A stretch of DNA of 64,000 nt, taken from the NCBI RefSeq assembly GCF_026241515.1, contig NZ_JAPHPW010000015.1:58971-122970 (forward strand). Direction: 5' to 3'. This DNA is from Vibrio sp. 14G-20 (lineage in GTDB: Bacteria > Pseudomonadota > Gammaproteobacteria > Enterobacterales > Vibrionaceae). The notes beneath the pieces were generated by a model. The model worked only from the letters and a program-made list of their open reading frames with translations, made no database searches and was not told the DNA's origin. This document shows, piece after piece, positions 17,593-25,567 of this stretch. The translations under genes and the position numbers were made by a program. Within the stretch, counting starts at the first letter, position 1; every line of letters starts with the position of its first letter.

Positions 17593-17745
17593 ATGTTACA
17601 TTTCCTCAACAGGAATAGCACTCAAATCGCGTAAAATTATGTAACATTTCTACTTCTGTAAGAGTATTACAGTTTTACTCAATAACTTTGTTGATTCACA
17701 TCAGAATCAACATTAATTGTTACTAAGGTGGTTTTTGAATCACCT
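17593..17745. repeat. Cluster of inverted and direct repeats upstream of pfkA
   Basis: In the 317 bases between fieF and pfkA there are three inverted repeats. They are CTGTAA-N5-TTACAG (17656-17672), a perfect 9-base pair TGTTGATTC-N6-GAATCAACA (17689-17712) and AGGTG-N10-CACCT (17726-17745). There is also a direct repeat ATGTTACATTTC (17593) and ATGTAACATTTC (17639). None has a T tract typical of terminators, so operator sites for pfkA are possible. Confidence 0.6.
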
Positions 17746-17820
17746 AACAGTTAATAATTTTTACTCACTTTAGTTCAAAAGCCACTCACTTACCATTTGC
17801 CCGCTGATTTTTAGCACGCA

Positions 17821-18729
17821 TTACCACGAGTGAAATTTCTGCTGCTTCTCTGGTCCAAATACGACCGAATACGGGTCTTGGTGAATTAATACATCAGCAT
17901 CAGGGAACACGGAGATAAGCTTAGCCTCTACTTCGTCAGAAATGCGATGCGCTTCAATAAGTAGGATATTATCTTCCAATTCTAGATGCAGTTGAATGAA
18001 GCGTATTGGCCCCGAACGACGCGTTCGTAATTGATGCACACCCAACACGCCTTCCACGCTCAATGATGTCTCTTTAATCTGTTTCAGCTCATCATCTGGC
18101 AGCTTATGATCAAGCAGAGACTGAACCGCTTCCATCGCCATTTGATAAGCGCTGTACAGAATGTAGATACCGATACCGACCGCGAATACTGAGTCCGCCT
18201 GACCAATCCCAAACCAGCTCAATGCCAGTGCCAGCATGATCGCAGCGTTCATATAAAGGTCTGATTGATAGTGCAGAGAGTCTGCCGCAATAGCTTGGCT
18301 GCCTGTTTTGTTGACCACATGCTTTTGGAATCGAACCAAACCGAAGGTCATCACCATCGCAAATAAGCTGACATAGATACCAATCTCTGGAGAGTTCAGT
18401 TCATGAGGTCGGAAGAAGCGCTCAATACCATTGAGAATAAGGAAACACGCAGAGCCTGAAATAAACATCGCCTGCGCTAATGCAGCGAGAGATTCAGCCT
18501 TACCATGACCAAAGGTGTGCTCTTTGTCGGCAGGCTGCAGAGAGTAACGAACCACGATGAGGTTAACGACAGAGGCCGCGATATCCAACATTGAATCGAC
18601 CACGGAAGCCAACAGACTCACAGAACCTGTCACCCACCATGCTGCGACTTTCACTATCAATAAAATAGTGGCGATGGTGGTGGCTGCCCAAGCAGCAAGC
18701 GTAACTAAACGTGCGTATTCTTGTTTCAT
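17821..18729 (-). CDS. fieF: Cation efflux pump FieF
   Basis: Proton-driven exporter of divalent metals (Fe2+, Zn2+) in the inner membrane, cation diffusion facilitator family. I chose ATG 18729 because MKQEYARLVTLAAWAAT aligns with the start of E. coli FieF (MNQSYGRLV); an ATG at 18810 would add 27 residues. The result is 302 residues with six membrane segments. The transport-site residues are conserved at D45 and D49 (VVDSMLDIAAS) and in HYQSD. The conserved FGHGKAESLAALAQ loop is present, with a cytoplasmic C-terminal domain. It lies next to cpxP/cpxRA, as in E. coli. Confidence 0.94.
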   Translation of the reverse strand: MKQEYARLVTLAAWAATTIATILLIVKVAAWWVTGSVSLLASVVDSMLDIAASVVNLIVVRYSLQPADKEHTFGHGKAESLAALAQAMFISGSACFLILNGIERFFRPHELNSPEIGIYVSLFAMVMTFGLVRFQKHVVNKTGSQAIAADSLHYQSDLYMNAAIMLALALSWFGIGQADSVFAVGIGIYILYSAYQMAMEAVQSLLDHKLPDDELKQIKETSLSVEGVLGVHQLRTRRSGPIRFIQLHLELEDNILLIEAHRISDEVEAKLISVFPDADVLIHQDPYSVVFGPEKQQKFHSW

Positions 18730-18824
18730 AACTTGGCTATAAAGTGACTGATAGCACAAAGTATAACCTGCAAACAACCAATTGAATATGACAGCTATGA
18801 TGTAAAACATTCATTTTTAAGGAT

Positions 18825-18853
18825 CAAAAAAAGCGGCACTCGGCCGCTTCTTT
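18825..18853 (-). terminator. Terminator of cpxP
   Basis: Stem AAGCGGC/GCCGCTT (18831-18837, 18843-18849), loop ACTCG, with a plus-strand A run on the left, reading leftward after cpxP. Confidence 0.8.
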
Positions 18854-18893
18854 CTAAACACTTTCATTCAACGCTGATTTCTCAAGCAATGAA

Positions 18894-19403
18894 TTACTTG
18901 TCTTTGTTCATGCGTTTTTCCATTTTGTCAGCACACTTAGTCATGCGCTCTTGTTGGATTTCTTTCAGTTGAGTCTTTTGCTCTGCCGTTAGTACGCTCA
19001 TCATTTCGTGTTGCTTCTTAAGCATTGCTACGCGACGCTCAGTTTGCTTCTCAACCATTTGGCTTGCTAGGTCGTTCGCTGCTGCTTCATCGAAGTTGTC
19101 AGCCAGTACCAATGCTTGAACTTTCTCTTGGTGCGCTTTCATTTTCGCCATTTTATCGGCTTTATTGCCAGCGTGTTTTTCTTTCATCTCAGCGCGATTT
19201 GCTTCGCGCATCTCTTTCAATTCTGTTTTTTGTGCATCAGTCAGGTCTAGTTGACGCATCATTTTCTTATCGAAGCCGCCACATTTGCCGTGCATGCCTT
19301 TGTGGTCGCCTTTATCGCCGCCGCCATATGCGAACGCGCTTGCTGTACCTAACATTAGTGGAAGTGCCGCAGCTGCTAGTACAAGTTTCTTAGTCATTTT
19401 CAT
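18894..19403 (-). CDS. cpxP: Periplasmic CpxP/Spy-family protein
   Basis: Periplasmic inhibitor and chaperone-like accessory of the CpxA sensor. The signal peptide MTKKLVLAAAALPLMLGTASAFA is followed by a Gly/His-rich stretch and a helical domain with two LTxxQ motifs (LTDAQKTELKEMR near residue 54; LTAEQKTQLKEIQQER near 138), the family hallmark. 169 residues compares with 166 for E. coli CpxP. It diverges from cpxRA across an exact CpxR box, which supports CpxP over Spy. The mature protein is rich in Met, Lys and His. Confidence 0.9.
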   Translation of the reverse strand: MKMTKKLVLAAAALPLMLGTASAFAYGGGDKGDHKGMHGKCGGFDKKMMRQLDLTDAQKTELKEMREANRAEMKEKHAGNKADKMAKMKAHQEKVQALVLADNFDEAAANDLASQMVEKQTERRVAMLKKQHEMMSVLTAEQKTQLKEIQQERMTKCADKMEKRMNKDK

Positions 19404-19483
19404 AATTGTTGCCTCAATTCGGTATAATAAGTCATGTGTTGCGTCTGTTTCTCAGCGCTTAGATATAGATTAGTCTTTCCCTC

Positions 19484-19519
19484 GTAAAGTGACGTTTAGA
19501 AAGCGTAAAGAATCGTAAA
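19484..19519. promoter_or_regulatory. CpxR box between cpxP and cpxRA
   Basis: GTAAA-GAATC-GTAAA at 19505-19519 is an exact match to the CpxR consensus GTAAA-N5-GTAAA. Another GTAAA half lies at 19484-19488, 21 bases (two helical turns) away. The position between the divergent genes fits joint autoregulation of cpxP and cpxRA. Confidence 0.88.
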
Positions 19520-19583
19520 GAGTGAAAGTTGACGAATAATTAGCAGTATTATTAACGTGTAAATAACCAATTAAGGCTTCCCA

Positions 19584-20273
19584 ATGGCGAACATTCTTCT
19601 TATTGATGACGACACCGAGTTAACCAGCTTACTTAAAGACATTCTGAGCTTTGAGGGCTTCACTGTTTCCGAAGCCAATGATGGCTATGCAGGACTTGAA
19701 GCTATCAATGATGAGATTGACCTGATTCTTTTGGATGTGATGATGCCGCGTCTCAATGGCATGGAGACACTAAAGAAACTGAGAGAAAATTGGGAAACGC
19801 CAGTGCTGATGCTGACCGCAAAAGGCGAAGAGATCGACCGTGTGATTGGCCTTGAGCTTGGCGCGGACGATTACCTACCTAAGCCTTTCAGTGACCGAGA
19901 GTTGTTAGCGCGTATTCGAGCTATCTTGCGTCGAACTCAAACCACCAGCGTACCTAAAGCGGCCAGTGATCGAGTTCAATATCAAGACATCGAAGTCTTC
20001 CCTGGCAAACAAGAAGCCTACTGCAATGGTGAGCTCATCGACCTCACCACCACAGAATTCGCCCTATTGAGTCACCTTATCCAAAACCCAGGGCAAGTGA
20101 TCACCAAAGAAGCATTAAGCCTAGATGTATTAGGTAAAAGGCTTGCGGCATTTGACCGCGCAATCGATATGCACATCTCCAATCTGCGTAAAAAAATCCC
20201 AGAGCGCAGCGACGGCAAATCTCGCATCAAGACCTTACGCGGTCGTGGCTACTTATTGGTAGAGGAGGATTAA
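19584..20273 (+). CDS. cpxR: Response regulator CpxR
   Basis: OmpR-family transcriptional regulator of the envelope-stress response. The receiver domain has the acidic pocket D8-D9-D10, phospho-acceptor D51 (LILLDVMMP) and the conserved lysine in YLPKPF. The C-terminal winged helix (residues about 130-229) ends with MHISNLRKKIPERSDGKSRI. The length of 229 residues is close to E. coli CpxR (232). Its stop codon overlaps the ATG of cpxA by one base, showing translational coupling. Confidence 0.97.
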   Translation: MANILLIDDDTELTSLLKDILSFEGFTVSEANDGYAGLEAINDEIDLILLDVMMPRLNGMETLKKLRENWETPVLMLTAKGEEIDRVIGLELGADDYLPKPFSDRELLARIRAILRRTQTTSVPKAASDRVQYQDIEVFPGKQEAYCNGELIDLTTTEFALLSHLIQNPGQVITKEALSLDVLGKRLAAFDRAIDMHISNLRKKIPERSDGKSRIKTLRGRGYLLVEED

Positions 20274-21652
20274 TGCGTATCCCTAAAATCACCAGCTTAT
20301 ATGGACGTATCTTTGCTATCTTTTGGTTCACCATGTTACTGGTGCTTTTGTCGGTACTGTCACTTCCTCATTTAGACCCGCGAGTCGCGCGCGATGTGCC
20401 TGCTGATCATCTCGGTAAATTAGAGCGTATCGCCAAGGCCGCTGAAAAACGCTACGCCAGAGAACCGAATCTCGGCAAAATTGTCTTCCAACTTGAGGCG
20501 CCACGCAGTCGCAAGGATTCTCGTGCTCGCATCTATTTAACCGATCTTGAAGGCGCGGTTCTAACCTCGAAAAGGCATTCGGACTATAAGCTTAAGGCTA
20601 TTCGTAACTTTGTTACCTCGATTGATAACCCTGAGATGCCAAAGCAAAAACTCTATGGACACTACATGGTTGCAGGGCCAGTACCGATTACTCTCGCAGG
20701 TGAAGAACTACTGATGTATGCCGGGGTGAAGTGGAATCAACCACCACCATTTTTACTGCGCCTGTTTGATAGACCTCTGCAGCTGTTGCTTGCCGTAATG
20801 CTGGCGAGTACCCCGCTATTGCTTTGGTTAGCTTGGGCACTAAGTCAACCTGCTCGCAGGCTAGAACGCGCAGCGCAGCGCGTGGCGAAAGGCCAATTTG
20901 AGGTCGATCCAACACTCGAAAAAGGTACCTCAGAGTTCAGACAAGCGGGTGAAAGCTTTAACCAGATGGTCGAAGCTGTAAACCAGATGATTTCAGGACA
21001 GCAACGCCTGCTTTCTGATATTTCACATGAGCTCCGTTCTCCACTAACACGCCTTCGCATGGCCAATGCATTAGCGATTCGTAAGCAAGGTGAAAGCCAA
21101 GAGTTAGAACGTATTGATACCGAAGCACAGCGTTTGGAACAGATGATCAGTGAGCTACTGACGTTATCTCGTATGCAGGTCGATAGCCATATTACTCGTG
21201 AGGTTCAACCTATCTCGAGCTTGTGGGAGGAGATCTTAAAAGACGCAGAGTTTGAAGCTGAACAGATGGGCAAATTGCTAACGTTTTCGGAGATCCCAGA
21301 ACGCTCTATTTCGGGTAACCCTAAACTGCTGATGAGTGCGCTAGACAACATTACACGCAATGCCATCTACTACGGTAAAGACCAAGTGGATGTGCAATTC
21401 CATGTGGTTCAAGATCAGCTAACAATTTGCGTCAATGATAATGGTGATGGTGTTCCAGAGGATGAACTGGATTCTATCTTCAGACCTTTCTACCGAGTAT
21501 CAACAGCACGTGATAGAAACTCTGGCGGCACAGGGCTCGGGTTAACCATTACTGAAAGTGCGATTCGTCAGCACAGCGGAACCATCACGGCAAGCCGTAG
21601 CCAGCTAGGTGGATTACAGCTCGAAATCACCCTGCCTATCTTACCGGTGTAA
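20273..21652 (+). CDS. cpxA: Sensor histidine kinase CpxA
   Basis: Inner-membrane sensor kinase and phosphatase for CpxR. The first membrane segment (FAIFWFTMLLVLLSVLSLP, about residues 14-32) is followed by a periplasmic domain of about 130 residues. A second membrane segment (LLLAVMLASTPLLLWLAWALS, about 169-189) and a HAMP domain come next. The HisKA domain has the phospho-acceptor H252 in DISHELRSPLTRL, and the HATPase domain carries the N box NITRNAIYYG, DNGDGVPEDEL and GTGLGL. 459 residues compares with 457 in E. coli. Confidence 0.97.
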   Translation: MRIPKITSLYGRIFAIFWFTMLLVLLSVLSLPHLDPRVARDVPADHLGKLERIAKAAEKRYAREPNLGKIVFQLEAPRSRKDSRARIYLTDLEGAVLTSKRHSDYKLKAIRNFVTSIDNPEMPKQKLYGHYMVAGPVPITLAGEELLMYAGVKWNQPPPFLLRLFDRPLQLLLAVMLASTPLLLWLAWALSQPARRLERAAQRVAKGQFEVDPTLEKGTSEFRQAGESFNQMVEAVNQMISGQQRLLSDISHELRSPLTRLRMANALAIRKQGESQELERIDTEAQRLEQMISELLTLSRMQVDSHITREVQPISSLWEEILKDAEFEAEQMGKLLTFSEIPERSISGNPKLLMSALDNITRNAIYYGKDQVDVQFHVVQDQLTICVNDNGDGVPEDELDSIFRPFYRVSTARDRNSGGTGLGLTITESAIRQHSGTITASRSQLGGLQLEITLPILPV

Positions 21653-21674
21653 TACCCCCACAAAGATCGCAGTT

Positions 21675-21693
21675 GATAATGATTGTTATTATC
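21675..21693. promoter_or_regulatory. Fur box upstream of sodA
   Basis: GATAATGATTGTTATTATC matches the 19-base Fur consensus in 16 positions and lies 35 bases before the sodA start. Fur repression of manganese SOD is known in several gamma-proteobacteria. Confidence 0.8.
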
Positions 21694-21728
21694 ATTATGG
21701 TAAATCCTCTAATTATGGAGGATTTATC

Positions 21729-22346
21729 ATGTCACACACTTTCCCTGCTTTACCCTACGCTTACGATGCCCTAGAACCTTACATTGATGCTAAAACAATG
21801 GAAGTGCATTACAGCAAGCACCACAGAACCTACTACGATAAGTTTGTTGCGGCAGTTTCTGGCAGCGAACTAGAACAGCAATCTCTGACCGAGATCTTCG
21901 CTAACATCTCGCAGCACAGCCCTGCAGTGCGTAACAATGGTGGCGGCTACTACAACCACATCTTATATTGGAATTGCATGTCTCAAGACGGCGGAGGTGA
22001 ACCAACTGGTGAGCTTGGTGATGCTATCAAGAGCACATTCGGAGATTTCGAGGCATTCCAAGATCAGTTCGCTCAAGCAGCGATCAATACATTTGGCTCT
22101 GGCTTCGCTTGGCTAGTGGTAGAGCAAGGACAACTGAAGATCATCTCAACCTCGAACCAAGACAACCCGTGGATGGATACCGTGGCGAGTGATGGCGAAC
22201 CGATTCTTGCACTGGATGTTTGGGAACACGCCTACTACATCAGCTACCAAAACCGTCGTCCTGATTACATCAATGCATGGTGGAACGTGGTGAATTGGAA
22301 TGCCGTATCTGAAAACTACGCGCAAGCATTAGCAAACCAAGCTTAA
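21729..22346 (+). CDS. sodA: Superoxide dismutase, manganese type
   Basis: Converts superoxide to hydrogen peroxide and oxygen in the cytoplasm. The start is ATG 21729, with GGAGGA a few bases upstream; the open frame continues upstream into the cpxA end and should not be used. 205 residues. Predicted metal ligands are H27, H77, D163 and H167 (DVWEHAYY). The glycines before NHILYW and Q144 in SNQDNPWM fit the manganese pattern, while NHILYWNC is somewhat iron-type, so metal use should be called Mn-type with caution. The Fur box supports the Mn form, used when iron is scarce. Confidence 0.9.
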   Translation: MSHTFPALPYAYDALEPYIDAKTMEVHYSKHHRTYYDKFVAAVSGSELEQQSLTEIFANISQHSPAVRNNGGGYYNHILYWNCMSQDGGGEPTGELGDAIKSTFGDFEAFQDQFAQAAINTFGSGFAWLVVEQGQLKIISTSNQDNPWMDTVASDGEPILALDVWEHAYYISYQNRRPDYINAWWNVVNWNAVSENYAQALANQA

Positions 22347-22438
22347 GTGAATGGTGACGGTGGTGACGGTGGTGAACTGTACTCACTCAGCTTGCCACCG
22401 TATACTCTGGCTATCTTTGATTATTCTTGTGAACCAAC

Positions 22439-22918
22439 ATGTTTGATATCGCTCTATACGAACCTGAAATTGCACCCAATACGGGTAACATCATCCGCCT
22501 ATGTGCTAACTGCGGCGCAAACCTGCATCTTATCGAACCGCTTGGCTTTGATTTTGAAGAGAAGAAAGTTCGTCGTGCTGGCTTGGATTACCACGACCTT
22601 GCGCGAGTAAAGCGTCACAAGAACCTAGAAGCTTTTCTTGAGTATCTAGAGAATGAACGCGAGGGTGACTTCCGCATCTTTGCTTGCACCACTAAAACGA
22701 CAGGCCACCACGTTGATGCGAAATTCCAACAAGGTGATGTGCTGATGTTTGGCCCAGAGACTCGCGGCCTGCCTGCTGAATTCATCGAGAGCATGCCAAT
22801 GGAACAACGCATTCGTATCCCAATGATGCCAGACGCACGTAGCCTGAACCTGTCTAACGCAGTGGCAATCATTGCTTTTGAAGCATGGCGACAAATGGGT
22901 TTTGAAGGCGCGGTATAA
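22439..22918 (+). CDS. trmL: tRNA (cytidine(34)-2'-O)-methyltransferase TrmL
   Basis: SPOUT-family methyltransferase that methylates the wobble ribose of two tRNA-Leu species. 159 residues, close to E. coli TrmL (157). The N-terminal MFDIALYEPEIAPNTGNIIRLCANCGANLHLIEPLGF is family-typical. The SAM-binding trefoil knot at the C-terminus is seen in LMFGPETRGLP (about residues 102-112), RIRIPMM and SLNLSNAVAI. It lies 92 bases after sodA; a short GGTGAC repeat occupies that gap. Confidence 0.95.
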   Translation: MFDIALYEPEIAPNTGNIIRLCANCGANLHLIEPLGFDFEEKKVRRAGLDYHDLARVKRHKNLEAFLEYLENEREGDFRIFACTTKTTGHHVDAKFQQGDVLMFGPETRGLPAEFIESMPMEQRIRIPMMPDARSLNLSNAVAIIAFEAWRQMGFEGAV

Positions 22919-22934
22919 CCAAACGCTCAAATTA

Positions 22935-22979
22935 ATCTGTTATCTGTTATCTGTTATCTGTTATCTGTTATCTGTTATC
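22935..22979. repeat. Tandem heptanucleotide repeat, six copies
   Basis: The unit ATCTGTT occurs six times without error from 22935 to 22976, followed by the partial unit ATC. It lies 17 bases after the trmL stop and outside any gene. Repeats of this kind vary in copy number by slipped-strand mispairing. Confidence 0.97.
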
Positions 22980-23018
22980 AATCGTAAACAGTAAGTAACA
23001 TCAGGCGACAGACAATAA

Positions 23019-23078
23019 AAAAGGCTCTTACCATTATCACTTTCTTGCGAAGGATAAAGGTAAGAGCCTTTTCTGTTT
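23019..23078. terminator. Long hairpin terminator between trmL and fxsA
   Basis: Perfect 14-base arms AAAAGGCTCTTACC (23019-23032) and GGTAAGAGCCTTTT (23059-23072), followed by TTCTGTTTTT. The 26-base loop itself pairs (TTATC/GATAA, TTC/GAA), making one extended hairpin. It can terminate both convergent genes. Confidence 0.85.
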
Positions 23079-23126
23079 TTCTATCTATATAAAGAAGAGA
23101 GAAAAACAAAGAAGAGAAAAAACGGA

Positions 23127-23651
23127 TTAGTTTAAGCGGTTACGATCGTTGTCGTCGTCTTTCTTCTCAAACTCACCTTCAAAGGTGTTGCCGTCTTTTG
23201 ATTGGTCAGATGGATCGCGATTGAATGGGTCTTGTCCAAATGGACTCTGGCCAAAACCCGCTTGTCCACCCGCATGGAAACCACCAGACATATTGGTCAC
23301 CACCATTTTTTCCATCATTTTCTTGGCAATCATCGCTCTTGGTGCTGGCAGTAATACCAACATACCGAGTGCGTCCGTCATAAAGCCCGGAGTCAGCAGC
23401 AATACACCTGCAACCGCAAGCATCACGCCTTCAAGAATCTGCTGTGCTGGCATTTCGCCTTGTTGCAAACGACCTTGCACAGACATAAGCGTCTGAATGC
23501 CTTGGCTACGAACCAGTGATGCACCCACAAATGCAGTGATAAGAACCAACGCAATTGTTGGCCACAATCCTAAGAAGCCACCAACTTGAATAAATAACCC
23601 AATCTCAATGATGGGTACGAAGATAAATAGTAATAATAAGATAGGAAACAC
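23127..23651 (-). CDS. fxsA: FxsA family membrane protein
   Basis: Small inner-membrane protein; E. coli FxsA suppresses F-exclusion of phage T7. 174 residues with hydrophobic segments at about residues 2-22, 28-46 and 74-104. The conserved pieces are PIIEIGLFIQVGGFLG, ASLVRSQGIQTL and LLLTPGFMTDALGMLLLLP-like. The C-terminus is hydrophilic and rich in Gly, Phe, Asp and Lys, ending EKKDDDNDRNRLN. Divergent from aspA, an arrangement also found in E. coli. Confidence 0.92.
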   Translation of the reverse strand: MFPILLLLFIFVPIIEIGLFIQVGGFLGLWPTIALVLITAFVGASLVRSQGIQTLMSVQGRLQQGEMPAQQILEGVMLAVAGVLLLTPGFMTDALGMLVLLPAPRAMIAKKMMEKMVVTNMSGGFHAGGQAGFGQSPFGQDPFNRDPSDQSKDGNTFEGEFEKKDDDNDRNRLN

Positions 23652-23935
23652 ACGCCCTCCTTTGTTACTTGCAGTTTACGCTGAAAGCCCTAACAATCTC
23701 AAATTTATCCTGTAAATAAGCGTGTTTATTGACCAAGAATAACTTTGCAAAATATTGACTAAACAAAACCGAAAAAGGTGATCCACTTAATATTTTTATG
23801 CGCTAAGTACAGTATCATGTGCCACATAAGTCAGGACGGATTTATCAGCCCAATATTCTAGCGAACGGAGTATTTGCACACAGAATAGGCTAATAACTAA
23901 CTATATAATCAGAATAATTATCTAAGGATCCTGTT

Positions 23936-25387
23936 ATGGCTACTCAATCAGAAGCTCAAGTTGAAGCTCCTCAAGCTACTCGTCTCGAAGAAGATCTATT
24001 AGGTCAACGTCATGTTCCGGCTGATGCTTACTACGGCATCCACACTCTACGCGCAGTTGAAAACTTCAACATCTCAAATGTAACGATCTCAGATGTACCT
24101 GAATTCGTTCGCGGTATGGTGATGACTAAGAAAGCTGCGGCTTTAGCAAACAAAGAGTTAGGTGTAATCCCAAGCGAAGTGGCTAAATATATCATCCAAG
24201 CTTGTGACCTAATTCTAGACACGGGTAAGTGCATGGATCAGTTCCCATCGGACGTTTTCCAAGGTGGTGCTGGTACTTCTGTAAACATGAACGCGAACGA
24301 AGTTATTGCGAACGTGGCACTTGAACTTATGGGCAAAGAAAAAGGCCAATACGAGTTCATCAACCCGAACGACCATGTAAACCGCAGCCAATCTACAAAC
24401 TGTGCCTACCCAACTGGCTTCCGTATCTCTGTTTACAACAGCGTTCGTAAACTGATTGATGCGATTGAATACCTAAAAGGTGCATTCGAGCTTAAGAGCC
24501 AAGAATTCAACACGATTTTGAAGATGGGTCGTACTCAGCTTCAAGACGCAGTTCCAATGACGGTTGGCCAAGAGTTCCACGCTTGGGCAGTAACCATCAA
24601 TGAAGAAATCAAAAACCTAGAATACACTTCAAAACTATTGCTTGAGGTAAACCTAGGCGCAACAGCTATCGGTACAGGTCTGAACGCAGCACCGGGTTAC
24701 CAAGGCCTAGCAGTTAAACACCTAGCAGAAGTAACGGGCCTAGAGTGTGTTGCGGCTGAAGATTTAATCGAAGCAACGTCTGACTGTGGCGCATACGTAA
24801 TGACGCACGGCGCTCTTAAGCGTCTAGCCGTGAAACTGTCTAAAATTTGTAACGATTTGCGTCTGCTTTCTTCAGGTCCACGTACTGGCTTGAACGAGCT
24901 AAACCTACCTGAACTGCAAGCAGGTTCTTCAATCATGCCTGCTAAAGTAAACCCAGTTGTACCTGAAGTAGTAAACCAAGTTTGCTTTAAAGTTCTAGGT
25001 AACGACAACACGGTTTCTTTCGCAGCTGAAGGTGGTCAACTGCAACTGAACGTAATGGAACCTGTTATTGCACAAAGCATGTTTGAGTCTCTAGACATCC
25101 TAACAAACGCTTGTGTGAACCTACGCGACAAGTGTGTAGACGGCATTACGGTGAACAAAGAAGTGTGTGAATCTCACGTATTTAACTCTATCGGTATCGT
25201 CACTTACCTAAACCCATACATTGGCCACCACGAGGGTGACATCGTTGGTAAGATCTGTGCTGAGACAGGTAAGAGCGTGCGTGATGTGGTTCTAGAGCGC
25301 GGTTTATTAACCGAAGAAGAACTTGATGACATTTTCTCTGTTGAAAATTTGATGCATCCTCAGTATAAAGCAAAGCGCTACGAATAA
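23936..25387 (+). CDS. aspA: Aspartate ammonia-lyase
   Basis: Reversibly converts L-aspartate to fumarate and ammonia in the cytoplasm. 483 residues, near E. coli AspA (478). The aspartase/fumarase signature GSSIMPAKVNP begins at about residue 330. Other conserved regions are GAGTSVNMNANEVIAN and DHVNRSQSTN, with the flexible C-terminal end last. The first dozen residues (ATQSEAQVEAPQ) are a low-complexity leader. It is followed by dcuA, which exchanges aspartate and fumarate for succinate during fumarate respiration. Confidence 0.97.
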   Translation: MATQSEAQVEAPQATRLEEDLLGQRHVPADAYYGIHTLRAVENFNISNVTISDVPEFVRGMVMTKKAAALANKELGVIPSEVAKYIIQACDLILDTGKCMDQFPSDVFQGGAGTSVNMNANEVIANVALELMGKEKGQYEFINPNDHVNRSQSTNCAYPTGFRISVYNSVRKLIDAIEYLKGAFELKSQEFNTILKMGRTQLQDAVPMTVGQEFHAWAVTINEEIKNLEYTSKLLLEVNLGATAIGTGLNAAPGYQGLAVKHLAEVTGLECVAAEDLIEATSDCGAYVMTHGALKRLAVKLSKICNDLRLLSSGPRTGLNELNLPELQAGSSIMPAKVNPVVPEVVNQVCFKVLGNDNTVSFAAEGGQLQLNVMEPVIAQSMFESLDILTNACVNLRDKCVDGITVNKEVCESHVFNSIGIVTYLNPYIGHHEGDIVGKICAETGKSVRDVVLERGLLTEEELDDIFSVENLMHPQYKAKRYE

Positions 25388-25398
25388 AGTTAGCGAGA

Positions 25399-25427
25399 AA
25401 GGGCTCCAAAGGGAGCCCTTTTTTAGG
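25399..25427 (+). terminator. Terminator after aspA
   Basis: Stem GGGCTCC/GGAGCCC (25401-25407, 25412-25418) with an AAAG loop and a T run. dcuA therefore has at least partly separate expression. Confidence 0.88.
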
Positions 25428-25506
25428 CTCCAATACGGTTAACCATGATTATTTTGTGGATTTCCGTTGGTTGCGCTTTTGCCAAATTAAATCTAAACCA
25501 TAGAAC

Positions 25507-25545
25507 TATTATATGAACATTCCAGTGGCGAATGTTCACATAATA
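25507..25545. repeat. 16-base inverted repeat in the dcuA leader
   Basis: Left arm TATTATATGAACATTC (25507-25522), loop CAGTGGC, right arm GAATGTTCACATAATA (25530-25545); one mismatch in 16 pairs. It ends 22 bases before the dcuA start, and no T tract follows. It could be an operator or an RNA hairpin that affects dcuA expression. Confidence 0.85.
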
Positions 25546-25567
25546 AAATCTAACTGAGGTGTTACTT

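Noticed and set aside
21609..21728. Upstream extension of sodA
   Set aside because: It overlaps cpxA and the Fur box; family alignment and a GGAGGA site support ATG 21729.
22935..22979. CRISPR-like repeat
   Set aside because: Units are seven bases with no spacers, so it is a simple tandem repeat.
23750..23790. FNR site before aspA (TTGAC-TAAA-CAAAA)
   Set aside because: Only 7 of 10 consensus positions and no symmetrical flank; too weak to list.
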